Of a DNA stretch of 64,000 bases, positions 1-10,747 are shown piece after piece. The notes beneath the pieces were generated by a model. That model saw nothing but the letters and a program-made list of their open reading frames with translations, made no database searches and was not told the origin of the DNA. The stretch comes from Galbula dea (taxonomy: Eukaryota; Chordata; Aves; Piciformes; Galbulidae): the NCBI GenBank assembly GCA_013399015.1, contig VWZX01009982.1, positions 273,049-337,048 of the forward strand, read 5' to 3'. Made by a program: the position numbers and the translations under genes. Position 1 is the stretch's first letter, and the number at the start of each line of letters is the position of its first letter.

Positions 1-520
1 AGCTTGCAACCCGATCAGGGAAAAGAGAAGAGAATACAAACAGAAGCAAGTTCACACACTATGTATCCTTCTTCATTCAGACCACCTTACTCCCTTTGGG
101 CACATGTTAAGTGCATGTACTGCATGTACAAACCACATGACAAAACGTGCAGAGCGATGTACTTGAGTCTGTATTACTTACACAAACACCAAGTGAGGGA
201 ATTCCGTGGTGGTTAGACAATAAGGTTAAGAAAATAAATTTCTTAGGATTCTCAAACCAAGGAATCAAAAAATAACTATGCTATTTTTCTTTCCTGGTCA
301 ACCTCAAGTAGAAATGAATGGTTTATGTTCATTTCTTCTATGGATTGAGATATGTTATTTTTGAGCATGTTTAGTCAACAGATAACTTCTTTACAGCAGA
401 GCATGTATTTAAATTATCACTAAATACAGCTTCTAAAATTATATCAACTGAATTTTTTTGTTGAGACAGCACAATCTTAAATTCTGATTATTTTATGGGA
501 CCATAAAAGAATAAGATTTC
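1..520. other. Unannotated flank
   Basis: AT-rich sequence with no repeat, exon or RNA gene that I can support. The only ORF here is short and has no recognisable motif. Confidence 0.5.
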
Positions 521-1393
521 AGAGAATCACAGAATGGTAGAGCTTGGAAGGGACCTCTGGGAATCATCATCTTCCAACACCCCTGCCAAAGCAGGTTCAC
601 CTAAATCAGGTTGCATAGGAACATGTCCAGGCAGCTTTTGAATATATCCAGAGAAGTAAACTCCACAACCTCTCTGGGCAGCCTCTTCCAGTACTCTGTC
701 ACCCTACCAGGAAAGAATTTTTTCCTTATGTTACAGTGGAACTTTCTGTGTTCTAGGTTGTGCCAATTACCCCTCATCCAGTCACCAGGCAACTGTGAAA
801 AGAGTCTAGCACCATCCTCTTGACACCCTTTAGAGACTGAGAACATCCTCTCCCAGTCTTCTCCAGGCTAAACAGACACAGGTCCCTCTACCATTCCTGG
901 TAAGACAGAAGCTCCAGTCCCCTCATCATCTTTGTAGCCTTCTGCTGGATTCACTCCAGTCAGTTCCTTGTCTCTCTTGAACTGGGGAGCCCAGAACTGG
1001 ACACAATACTCCAGATGTGGCCTCACTAGGGCAGAGTAGAGGGGGAGGAGACTTTTCTTAATAAACTCCAGGAGTCCACTGGCCTTTTTGGCCAGAAGGG
1101 CACACTGCTGACTCACGATGAACTTACTGTCCACCAGGATTCCCAGGTTCTTCTCTACAGAGCTGCTTTCCAGCAGGTCAATCTCTAACCTGTAGTGGTG
1201 CATGTGATTATTCCTCCCTAGGTGCAGGACTCTACATTTCGTGGAACTGCACAAGGTTTCTTTCTGCCCAGTTCTCCACCCTGTCCAGGTCTCACCGAAT
1301 GGCAGCACAACCTTCTGGTGTGTCAGCCACTTCTCTCACTTTTGTATCATTAGAAAACTTGCTGAGGGTATCTTCTATCCCTTCATCCAGGTC
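521..1393 (-). mobile_element. CR1 LINE, 3' part (split by an LTR)
   Basis: This is a 5'-truncated CR1 non-LTR retrotransposon read on the minus strand. Its 3' tail lies at 521 (AGAATCACAGAATGG on the plus strand). Translating the minus strand gives the end of the reverse-transcriptase ORF, with blocks typical of bird CR1: CRVLHLGRNNHMHHYRLE, ALVRPHLEYCVQFWAPQ and, nearer the tail, EYWKRLPREVVEF. The frame is broken by shifts and stops, so the copy is dead. The catalytic FADD box appears as FSND. The element resumes at 1876 beyond an inserted LTR, so the two parts are one insertion. Confidence 0.93.
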
Positions 1394-1399
1394 ACTGAT
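1394..1399. repeat. Target-site duplication, left copy (ACTGAT)
   Basis: ACTGAT lies directly before the LTR and is repeated exactly at 1870-1875 directly after it. A 6-bp duplication is usual for alpha- and betaretrovirus-like integrases. Confidence 0.85.
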
Positions 1400-1639
1400 T
1401 GTGGGAGAACGCCCAGATTACAAGAAGTGGAAGGAGAACATCTAGAACCAGGATTTTACGGTGGCTTCTTCCCAGGATCACCACACCTGGAGCTGCACGA
1501 GTTCTCCCGCGGGTTGCGAAACTCTTGTACGGTTTTTTCTTATAAGCCTCTGTTACCCCTTCCCTAGTCCACGTGGACCCCCTGGGCGGCGACATGTTGC
1601 CTTCCCCCTTGAACCAGTCCCCTGCCCCTGTCGAACCTC

Positions 1640-1718
1640 ATTGGCTACACTCCCTTCTTCCTGTGTTACCCCCCAATCACATTCCCTTTTGTTAAACCCT
1701 TCCTGGGGGAGTATAAAA
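1640..1718 (+). promoter_or_regulatory. LTR U3 promoter: CCAAT boxes and TATA box
   Basis: An inverted CCAAT box (ATTGGCT, 1640-1646), a direct CCAAT (1673-1677) and TATAAAA (1712-1718) are spaced as in a typical RNA polymerase II promoter. Transcription would start near 1740. Activity is not implied. Confidence 0.7.
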
Positions 1719-1733
1719 GCCCCGGGAGGTTTG

Positions 1734-1739
1734 AATAAA
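1734..1739 (+). terminator. LTR polyadenylation signal AATAAA
   Basis: AATAAA lies only 16 bp after the TATA box, at or just before the expected start of R. This implies a very short R, with the signal in U3, as in RSV- and MMTV-type LTRs. Confidence 0.65.
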
Positions 1740-1869
1740 TCACTTTTCGCCCCTGGACCTCAGAGACTACACTTGTGATTCTTTCCACCCCAAGGAGGGA
1801 AGGTGCTCACAGGAGAACATCATCTCAGAGACACAGCTGGCGGGGAGTCACCAGGAATCAATCCTGTCA

Positions 1870-1875
1870 ACTGAT
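1870..1875. repeat. Target-site duplication, right copy (ACTGAT)
   Basis: Exact copy of 1394-1399, next to the CA end of the LTR. Confidence 0.85.
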
Positions 1876-2045
1876 GAAGATGTTGAACAAGACTGGACAC
1901 ATTCTGACCTCTGAGGAACACCACTAGGCTACAGGCCTCCAAATAGACTCAGCACCACTGATCACAACCCTCTGAGCTCTGTCCTTCAGCCAGTTCTCCA
2001 CCTACTTTACTGTCCACTTGCACACTTGCACCTTTCTTTCCCCCA
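1876..2045 (-). mobile_element. CR1 LINE, 5' part of the split copy
   Basis: This continues the CR1 at 521-1393. On the minus strand it encodes a degraded stretch matching the CR1 region before and through the GVPQGSVL/VLFNIFI box (residues such as WLKDRAQRVVISGA can be read). The 5' end is truncated inside the reverse-transcriptase domain. The right border is approximate because similarity fades after about 2010. Confidence 0.8.
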
Positions 2046-2141
2046 ATTCTCTAAGTTGCACATGATTTATAACGTGTTGACTCTAACACCTTTACTGGAC
2101 TTACACTTGAATCCTAGGAGACTGATTTATTTATTTAAACA

Positions 2142-2163
2142 TTTTTTTTTTTGGGGGGGGGGG
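2142..2163 (+). repeat. T11-G11 homopolymer junction
   Basis: A run of eleven T (2142-2152) is followed at once by eleven G (2153-2163). This is low-complexity sequence prone to slippage, so the lengths may be assembly dependent. Confidence 0.85.
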
Positions 2164-2264
2164 CAGTGGGTGTTTTTTGTTTTTCTTCTTAGCTTGAATT
2201 TCAACAGCCTAGCACACCTTTGCACACTTGGAGGCAGGCTCCTCTCCTTGTGAGAGAAAGGAAC

Positions 2265-2345
2265 TTAAAAGAATCATAGAACTATCACCACTGGAAATGA
2301 CCTTCAAGATCATCATAGAATCAAGATCATCAAGTCCAACCGAAA
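2265..2345 (-). mobile_element. Degraded CR1 3' tail
   Basis: AGAATCATAGAACTATCACC and the later AAGTCCAACC match the last about 70 bp of CR1 read backwards. A short internal duplication (AAGATCATCA, then ATCAAGATCATCAAG) separates the two matching parts. Too short to assign to a subfamily. Confidence 0.6.
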
Positions 2346-4561
2346 AGAGAGACAATGCATCATCACAGTTAGCCTGCTTTTACATAAATCTGATCTCAGT
2401 GATATTCCCCACCAAATTTAAATAATGAGAAAAATAAATTTCCATCTTCCAAGGGAGAAAAGTGTCTTATTCTACTCTAGGGAAGGCTTATGACAATAGA
2501 TTTAAGAGCTGAAATATTTTCATATCTATAGTAGACTTTCTTATTCATTATAGAGAGAAGGTGCATTATGGATTCCTAATATTAATTATGCAGATAAACA
2601 AATCACAATGTAATTATTATTAGTGTGTATGGAAGACATAAAATGAAAGAGATTTTTAGACCATGTCAAAAAGCATTTGAAAGTGCATGTATCTCCCATG
2701 CCTCTGCAACTTCTCTTCCCTTTTCCACTAGCAAACAAAGTACTTGAGTAAAGGTTCCCAACTGCTGGGAGAAACTCTTCCTATTCAATATGAGGAGATA
2801 CATCATGATGTTTCTACTAAAACTATTAGAAGGGAAAAACAGTGATAGAAATAGTAAATGCCTGTCTACAAAGATAGCTTGACAGGATCATCACCTAAGT
2901 GAGCAGTTTTTGATGGGCAGTGGGAAAGAGAGTAAGCTGTTTCAGGAGATACACTCCCTTTCCATATTTCACCATGACAACTCCCAGGGCCTACTTTTTC
3001 TTTCTATTAGTTTTTTGCAGCTGTTCACCCATACGTTACACCAGATTCTCACTCCATTAGTTTTATATAATAGTTTATACTCCATCTACCATGCTTCTCA
3101 AAGGAAGACAAATCAAAAAATTACATTGCTATTTTGGCACTTCAGAAACTACAAAAAAAGCCTTTAGTCAGCTATAAATAAAACAAAAGAGTTGGTATCT
3201 CTGTAAAGTTAGTACTGAGTTTACAAGCTTTAAAGTGCCTATCACTTAATACCACTCAGCCTTGGTTGATGTTCAGCATCCCACACAGCATTTAGCTCTG
3301 GTGGGCCTAATATTACAGTAAGATGACTTTACAGAATGGGATATTAATGCAGCATTCAAATGAAAGGGTTTGTAGCTGTTTAGAATTTATTTCAGGCCTC
3401 TGTGTTGGTTTAGCAGCACTAGTAATGTCAAGAGATGCAGAAGGTACTTTTCTACAGGCATTCATGAAGTAGGTATCTGCCGCACGAGGAATACAGAAAT
3501 CAGGAAGAGGGCTGGTTAAATCCTGCCAACTCCTACTGCAGGTTTCTTTCACAGAATAGCTCCTCTCACACACATCTCTTCTTTTATACCTTGAGAGGCC
3601 AAGTAGCCCATTCCTAACATAGAGATTCAAAAACATAGCTTTCAGTCATTTTTTCCTTCAGTCTCATAACTTCTGTTTTCCCTTAACAAGCAGTGCTGCT
3701 ACAAGTCAGTCCCTATGTGCCCACAACAGTTTGTTATCTAGCTACAACATACTGCATACTGCGCTGTCAATATGTTTCTACATGTACTTTCTAAGATTTA
3801 CTGGTGATTCCCCACAGATTATTGTGGTGAGTATGAACTTCAGCTTGTCAGAACATTTTTAAGTGAAGGAAAACTTTTCAAGATATGTCAGTTCATAAAA
3901 GCTAAGGTATGTCATGGATACGTGATATTTTTACCACAAAGGTGAAGAGGGAGTCTGGCACTGAAAATCTTAATAACTCTCATATTAACAACCTGACAAT
4001 AACTTACATATAATTGTATTTCCCACATATTTACAGCAAAAGGAAATGGTTTTGTTCAGTAAACTCTGTGACACTATCTCTGGCTACATCAAAAGATGTA
4101 ACCAAAACAAGGTGACAGAGGAGGTCTCTGTCCCCAAAAATCATTAGCATAGTAACTTAGAACTGGAAGGACATCACTAGAAATTAAAAATGACAGAGAA
4201 TAATAGCAGTCTAAAAGTAGGACCAGGCTAAATTCAAGCCACCCTCCTAAATGTTGGCCAAATCAGATTTTGAAAGCAACACATTTTTTAATCAACTTTT
4301 AGCATGTGGCTCTGCCAATGATTCTCAATTATTTTTATTTGCTTTTACAGTTTCACACACAAAAAAGAAAAAAAAGGTACATGCGGTGACCTCTTAGTTT
4401 GTGAATCATTTAAGTGCCGAATTTTCACCGTGCTACTTTTATTTACAACACTGGTTATGTGTCCTATGATAAAAATAACATTTTAAAATTAAATTATACA
4501 CACAGCACTCATGCTAAGAAAACCAGATATTCCACGAAAATAAATCATATTATTTAGTCCA
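2346..4561. other. No clear feature; possible 3'UTR near the right end
   Basis: Unique AT-rich sequence. A 107-codon minus-strand ORF at 3313-3636 has no motif and looks like chance. If the candidate terminal exon at 4562-4660 is real, its 3'UTR runs leftwards from 4561, and the first good minus-strand AATAAA is near 4440. Confidence 0.4.
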
Positions 4562-4660
4562 TCAATAAATGAGAGATAAAGGTCCCTCATTCATAACAGA
4601 CTGATGGATTGGCTCTTCCCAGGTATAGAATGTAACCACGTTAGTTCGTCCTCCAATGTA
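4562..4660 (-). CDS. Candidate terminal coding exon, unidentified
   Basis: On the minus strand a CCTTTTCCAG acceptor is followed by 32 codons (starting YIGGRTNVVTF and ending PLSLIY) and a TGA at 4562-4564. The segment holds CpGs that are rare nearby (GACGAAC, AACGTGG), and a minus-strand AATAAA follows about 120 bp downstream. I do not recognise the protein. The phase (0 at its start) does not fit the end of the candidate exon at 6503-6701 (phase 1), so either a linking exon is missing or the two are unrelated. Chance ORFs of this length are common in this window, so this is a candidate only. Confidence 0.22.
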   Translation of the reverse strand, partial: YIGGRTNVVTFYTWEEPIHQSVMNEGPLSLIY

Positions 4661-5104
4661 CTGGAAAAGGGGACAGTTGGTACCATTACTCTTTATTAAA
4701 TAATTAAAATGCCAGAACAAAAATACTTTCTGAGAAAACGCAATATTATTTTCTGAAACTCTATGAAAAGAATGAAAACAAATATTTTTTCAATTAAAAT
4801 TCAATAAACCCTAATTGATTGGAACAAAAACATTACAGATGTGATTTCTTAGAAAAAGAGGAAGAATGCAATATGTCTGTAATACATCTCAATCCCTACA
4901 TCCTCAGAGCTACAAAGTATTTGGAACCCGTTCTAAGTTGCGACACTAATTGAAAAAGCTTTAAAAAATAAAAATATGTTATTAAATGCCTCAGGTTTTT
5001 ATAGACAACACCCTCCAAGTGCTCTTCATTTTCTTCCAACTGTTCCTCAGCAGTCCATCCCACTACTCAAAACAACCACCACATGTATGAAGAGACTGGC
5101 TTGA

Positions 5105-6270
5105 CAAAGCAAGGAACTCACAGTGGAGCTCCAATATAGAAAGGCTGTATGTCTGAGATGTCAGCAGGGACAAGGTGACCAAGGAGGGATTTAGAAACAC
5201 CTCATGGGCATGTAAGTATTATGTCAGGTTAAACAGAGTTCAATGGGAGTTAAAACTTGCTCGGAATGTCAAGGGCAACAAGAGCAGTTTCTATTGCTAA
5301 ATAGCAATGAAAGGTCAAACAGGGAAAATACAAGCCTCTTGCTGAATTGGGCAGGTGATCTAGTGCTAGCAGACACAGATGACATTGAGGGACTCAATAC
5401 CTCCTTTGCTTCAGTCTTCACCAAGAAGGTCTCAAAGGCATCTAGTGTTTACGAACTACCAGCAGTAGATACAGTCTGAGTCAGGGATGATATGCAAAAT
5501 CTCAACATATATAAATCCACAGGATCAGACAAGATCCATCCACAAACACTGAAGTAACTGGACACTCTTCATCTTTGAGAAGTCACAGAGATGAAGAAAG
5601 ATCCTCAGTAACTGCAGGGAAACAAATGTGGGAACTACAGGCCAGATAATCTCACTTAAGTTCCTGGGAGAATTACAGTTAGTCCTCTTGGAATGCACTT
5701 TTCTAGACATACGGAGAAGAAGGCAGCGACTGAGAACAGTCAGCATGGATTTGCCAAGGGTAACTCATTCCTGTTCAGCCCAATTGCCTTCACAATAAAA
5801 TCACTAGTTTTAATGATGAGGGAAGAGCAAGGGATGCCATTTATCTCAAGGATTTCAATACTGTCTCATGGCAAGTTAGGATGTTACAGTCTGTCTCTTG
5901 GGTAAAAAGGTAATTGGACAATCAAACCTAGAGGGTAACTGTTTAATGGACCTTACTTCACCATGAGCCCAGTAATGTGGAATATCACAAGGGCTGATGA
6001 TCCTGGGACTGGTCCTGATTAACACCTTAATCAACAACCAAGGGGAGAGAGAAAACAGAGTGCAGTCTGTAAGGTCTGCAGATAACAACAAATTCAGAGA
6101 AACAACTGATGAGCCTAAGGGCAGGGTTGCCACCCATCATGGACCTAGATGGGCTGGAGGAATGAGTCAAGAGCAACCTCATGAAATCAAGTGTGCACAT
6201 GCAAAGTTCTGTACCTGTACCAGGAAAGCAACAACCCCATCTATGCAACAGTACAGGCTAGTTTTAATCA
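5105..6270 (+). mobile_element. Degraded CR1 LINE, internal reverse-transcriptase fragment
   Basis: A plus-strand CR1 fragment with many frameshifts. Successive frames give the CR1 landmarks in order: NTSFASVFTKK (about 5395-5430), a GNYRP-like block (about 5630), SQHGFAKGNS (about 5740), a DEGRA..IYLDF-like block (about 5820), the region around LFNIFIN (about 6000), SADNNK where FADDTK is expected (about 6080) and the QQYRL block (about 6250). Both ends of the element are missing. Loss of the 3' end is unusual for target-primed insertion and suggests a later deletion. It lies between the candidate exons at 4562-4660 and 6503-6701. Confidence 0.85.
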
Positions 6271-6502
6271 CAAAGAAAAGTGAGCCACTCACACTTAAAT
6301 AACATATTCAGCACCAAACTGTGAACAAACTTTGCAAGTTCATCTGTATTTAACTTGTATACAATACTGTCCAGGTTGCTATATAACACCAGTGAATGCA
6401 CTGGTTTTTTTCTCCTTTATACATTACAACCAGAGGTTTTCATTAAGAAATTACACAATGCTTAGCCTACTTCTGGAAAAGGTTTTTATGCTTACCCCTT
6501 AC

Positions 6503-6701
6503 CTTTGTATGCAATAACTGGGTGCTCAGCATTGTGGCAGTGGGTATCTTCTGTTGTTGTTGGCTCCAGTATTCCTAATACCCCAAGTCCCGCAAACAGC
6601 AGTGAAAGGAGGCAGGTTCCTTTCATGGTGGTCATGCTGTTCTCCACAGCAGTCACTTCTTTTAACTGGCTACTCTTCTTGCACTCATGTGGGGAAAGCA
6701 C
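6503..6701 (-). CDS. Candidate coding exon with hydrophobic leader, unidentified
   Basis: On the minus strand a strong acceptor (pyrimidine-rich, ending AATTCTTTAG) at 6702 and a strong donor (ACAAAG|GTAAGG) at 6502 enclose 199 nt that are GC-richer than the surroundings. Only one of the three frames is open; it runs 66 codons and leaves one base for the next exon. Inside is ACCACCATGA, a very good start context, followed by MKGTCLLSLLFAGLGVLGIL, which reads as a signal peptide or a membrane helix, and then a polar stretch with two cysteines. It could be a first coding exon or an internal exon with a membrane segment. I do not recognise the family, and chance cannot be excluded. Confidence 0.32.
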
Positions 6702-8204
6702 CTAAAGAATTCAAAGGAATTTACTCAAGCACAAAGGCAAATCACAGAAAAAAAATACAATTCTTGATGTTTAAAACAAAACAAAACAACACTGTTTTCT
6801 GTCTGTGTACTATTTGACTCCTCAGAAGTATGCTCTCAGCTGCTTCTCTAATTACTTCATAAACTTAACAACAGTTAGACAATTCAGAAATATTGATTTC
6901 TTTTATTACCTAGCAGGATTCAGAACCTGTTACTCATTTCTCTCCCTCTTCTACTTTAAAGTTTCATTTTGTAACACGCGTGGGGAAAATACTGTACTGC
7001 AACATTTCTTTGTTTTTATTTTTTTTTCATTACAGCAAATAAGTTTAACTCTATGTTCCACGTTCCCTTGGTTCCAGTGCCATTCACTCTGACTTTCTCA
7101 CAAAGGAAAGAGTGCTTTGATTCCTTGTGAGACAAGGCAAGAAAGGAACTGCTACTTCACGTTACTGACTGCTCTGACAAAACAATAACCCGCCCAGAGC
7201 ATGTATTTTTTGTTAGTTCCTAGAGTATGTATAGCACATCACAGAAAACTGTAGGACAAGGTCCACCTCAATGCTCTGACAACATACTTTTGCTTTGCAG
7301 GAGGGAGGGTCACTGGTTCTGGCAGTGGCTTAATCCCTACCCATTTGCCAAGACTGATGAGAAGGTTGCATATGGCAGATTCTAATGCTGAAGACCCTTT
7401 TTGACTAAAATCTACACATCAATCAATGATGTAATGGTTTTCATCCAGTACCAGAATAACATTGAAGTTTCAACTCCCTGATCTTTTGATACATCCAGTA
7501 ACCAGACACTTATTTAAATACAACAGAACACTGAGGGTGTCAATATCATTTTAGATCCAACCCAATTGCTTTAGCTTTATTATAACAAACATTTCAAGCA
7601 GTAATAACCTAATACTGCAACCCAAAAAATAATCAGCAATATTGACTTCTAATTCCTTTGATCTCACTGAACTGCACTTTGCTGTTTAATAATGTAGAAA
7701 GTTTCTACTTGTTTTACAATAAACATCTTATACACATGAAACAAAGGGCTGTTAATTAAGACACTACACAGTAAGACCAGTGTATTTTAAAAGCTACCCT
7801 CAGAAAGCAGAATGGACAGTAAACTCTGCTCCCTAATGTTAGTGTAGGACCAGCCATCAGAAGATGAACTGCTCTTTTCTTACCACTTTATTTTGCTGTC
7901 TTTAGAAGCCTTCCAGCTAAGACCTAGACACATCTAATCCTCATTAATGTAAACTAAAATAAAAAGATCAAAGACATCATTCATCTGAGCAGTATATAAA
8001 TTTAAATAGTCAAATTTAACTTCTCTGCTAAATTTGTTTCAGAAAAAAAGGAGGGAAGCTTCTATTCATTTAAATTCATTTTCCTACTTTAGTACTTAGT
8101 TTACCTTATGATGTCATCTACCAATATGAGTCTGTTGCTATAAACTGCTCGTGGCTCACATTAGAAGTATCTGCTTCTAGAAATTCTGTGCACGTGCATA
8201 GATA
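6702..8204. other. No supported feature
   Basis: AT-rich unique sequence. No exon, RNA gene or repeat could be supported between the candidate exon at 6503-6701 and the CR1 fragment at 8205. Confidence 0.4.
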
Positions 8205-8685
8205 GGGACATTATCACCCATATGAAGTTTAACAAGGGCAAGTGCTGGATTTTGCTCCTGGGGTGCAGCAACCCTGGATGTACACACAGACTGGGGAATG
8301 AGAGGCTGGAGAGCAGCCCCTACAGAGAGGGATCTGAAGGTTCTGGTTGATGGCAAGTTGAACATGAGTCAGCAGTGAGTCCTGGCAGCCAAAAGTGCCA
8401 ACTGTGTCTTGGGGTGCATCAGACACTGCACTGTTCGCCAGCCAAGGGAGGTGACAGTCCCACTCTACTCTGCACTGTTGTGGCCTCACCTCAAGTATTG
8501 CGTGCAGTTTTGGGCATCAAAATATAGGAGGGATATGAAGCTGTTGGAGAGCATCCAAACGAGAGCCACGAATATGGTGAAGGGTCTAGAGAGGAAGCCA
8601 CATGAGGAACAGCTAAGTTCACTTCGTTTGTTCAGCCTGAAGAAGAAGAGACCAAGGGTAGACCTCACACAATCAGCATAACAAG
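8205..8685 (+). mobile_element. CR1 LINE fragment, C-terminal half of reverse transcriptase
   Basis: Plus-strand CR1. Frames give HMKFNKGKC, GNERLESSPT, SQQCVLAAKSAN, PLYSALLWPHLKYCVQFWAS and LESIQTRATNMVKGL, in CR1 order. It begins at the KFNK..KC block and ends near RVDLT, before the usual CR1 C-terminus and 3' tail. It therefore lacks the 3' end, as does the fragment at 5105-6270. Confidence 0.88.
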
Positions 8686-8783
8686 TGTGAGGAACAAGAA
8701 CTCACTATCCACTTCACTGCACTATGGTATGCACAGGAGAAAGAGATAGAAGCCTGGAGATTGTACCTATTACACTGCTAGAG

Positions 8784-8880
8784 TAAAACAAACAAACAAA
8801 AAAGTAAAAAAATCCCAACCAAACAAAAACCAAAATACACAAACAAAAAACCCAACAAAAAAAGCCCCAAAGAAAACACA
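8784..8880 (+). repeat. A/C-rich low-complexity tract
   Basis: A-runs broken by single or double C (AAACAAACAAACAAAAAAG and similar). One of a set of such tracts in the window, mostly A/C-rich on the plus strand. Confidence 0.85.
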
Positions 8881-8919
8881 CACCTTCAACAGGTACCCAC
8901 AGCATGAATAGATAACAGA

Positions 8920-9012
8920 CACCTCAGACAAGCCTTCATAACCAAATCCTTTCCCACAGAGTTTGCAGGGGTTAGATTGCTCCCCCCTGTGTATCCTCAA
9001 GTAAGGACCACC
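8920..9012 (-). pseudogene. Relic of a C2H2 zinc-finger gene
   Basis: The minus strand reads YLRIHRGEQSNPCKLCGKGF. This matches the end of one C2H2 finger, the TGEKP-type linker (here RGEQSNP) and the CxxCGKGF start of the next finger. The first finger's histidine pair is degraded (Y...H) and no second histidine pair follows, so no complete finger remains. The frame then runs into an A/C tract. This is family recognition from a strong linker motif. The fragment is probably a retrocopy or decayed duplicate of a KRAB/ZNF-like gene, but the parent is unknown. Confidence 0.6.
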
Positions 9013-10747
9013 ACACAAGTTCCATCTCTGCCTGAGACACCAGCTGTAAAAGCAAGCCTGCAGAGGCAGCACCTCAACTCTGTACTCACGCAGCTCTGAG
9101 TCACTGCAACTGAGAGTCAGAAGTTCTGAAGCAGGCGAAGGAGTTCCTGAAATAGGTCCTTCCCCTTACTCAAACTGCAAATACTGTGCCAAGAAGTAAG
9201 TGATGGTTAGCCTGGAGCGTAAGACATAAAAGCCAAGAGAACCTGAAACATAAAAAATTTAGGCTTGTTTCCATGATTTCTGCATAATTTCTATATGTAA
9301 ATCTATCTTGAAAATGAAGTATAATAGTCAAGTCAAAACACAACCATAACCATAACAAGTGACACTGATAACCTTTTTAACTATTGCTATATATTTGGGA
9401 ACCAGCACATTGACTTGTATTATTTATATAGTTTTTCTAGCACAGATCTTTATTCAAGTTTCTGAAAAACCACATTTTACAAGTCTGAGGATTAAACAAG
9501 AAAAAAAGAGGAGGCAGAATTATAAAATATATTGTATTTCAATATATTATTTCCATATGTAAAGGGTCTTGTGTAGTCTGTCTCCTTCACTTTTCTTTTT
9601 TATTTAGCTTGCCTAGAAAAAAAAATGAATGAGGCCCATTAGGTAAAGGTATTATTTTTCACAAATGTAGTATTTTTTCCATCAAAACCCCAGCAATTCA
9701 AGATTTTTTTATTTTAGTTGACCCAACAGAAGATCTCTATTGCTAAAAAGTGTGAACTGCTAAGCATGCAAGACATGTAACTGCTACTGCTAGGTCGAAG
9801 CAGGTTCACTTAAGAGACTATTCTCTCCAGGTACCAAAGTCATATATTTAAAATTAAATACTCAAGATGTCAGTATTTCTAGATCAGTTAAAATCCACCA
9901 TGTTGGAAGTAAAATTTACCTTTGAATTATAAACTATATTTTCTTTTGTTTGATTAAAATAAGCTGCTGCTTAAAAAAATGAGTTGCCACACTAACTGCA
10001 GCTGTCCAGCAGCAAAGATGCTTTCAAATAATTACCTTTGCTGATTCTCTAAGTGTCAGTTTAATTGCACTTTCAGTGAATGATGAAGTGAACTTCTGTC
10101 AACATGAGTATACAAACAGCAGAGTCTGGCATGGTTAAAAAGATGCCAGTTTCAGGATTGGTTCTCAGTATATGCATCCACAAGCAGGTCTGGGGCTTCT
10201 TTACATGCACACCAGAATCTGCACTTGCAGATGCTGCTCATGTAACTTGCTGTGGGAGACTTCCCCTGGGCACTTCACTCCACTTCTTGATTTGCAAAAT
10301 AGTAAAAGTTTGATAAAAATTTACTCATGCAAGCTGATTACTCTGGATAACATGCACCTTTGTGCATAAAGCATGAACATTAAAAAAAGTACTTGTGCAA
10401 TAAAAGACTATACATTGTATGGGTTCATTAGAACAGAATTGTGAGTCCAAAAAAGGATGATGTCCCATATTGCTACTGTACACAATTAAAAACAGTTAGT
10501 AAGAATTATTTCATTTTTGGTTATATTGATTTTATTAAAAATACCTAGTTTGTCTACTCTACTGCTAGTGGCACTTTTTTACAACTTATTAAAAGAATAG
10601 AATATTTGCTTCCTGCTGCAAGTGCTGAGCAGACAGAACTGTTGGTTTTCTCTTTAGCAAAAAAAAAAGCTCACATTGTTGTGTACTGTTAGTAAGTACA
10701 TGGACAAATTGGGGGAAAAAGGTAACAGCAGTCATATGGTCATAAAA
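9013..10747. other. No supported feature
   Basis: Unique AT-rich sequence. ORFs of 60-70 codons at 9170-9358, 9359-9562 and 10104-10369 have no motif, overlap on both strands or lack splice borders, and are treated as chance. Confidence 0.4.

Larger units (their letters stand above)
1400..1869 (+). mobile_element. Solo LTR of an endogenous retrovirus
   Basis: This 470-bp element starts TGTGGGAGAACG and ends CCTGTCA, the TG...CA ends of a retroviral LTR. It is flanked by the 6-bp direct repeat ACTGAT. It interrupts a minus-strand CR1 whose sequence continues cleanly on both sides. Inside are two CCAAT-type boxes, a TATA box and an AATAAA signal in the order expected for U3 then R. No gag, pol or env sequence and no second LTR are present, so it is a solo LTR left by recombination. 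The 6-bp duplication fits an alpha/beta (ERVK-like) group, but the family itself was not identified. Confidence 0.9.

Noticed and set aside
868..1308. 146-codon minus-strand ORF as a host gene
   Set aside because: It is the CR1 reverse-transcriptase frame (HLEYCVQFWAPQ), not a host gene.
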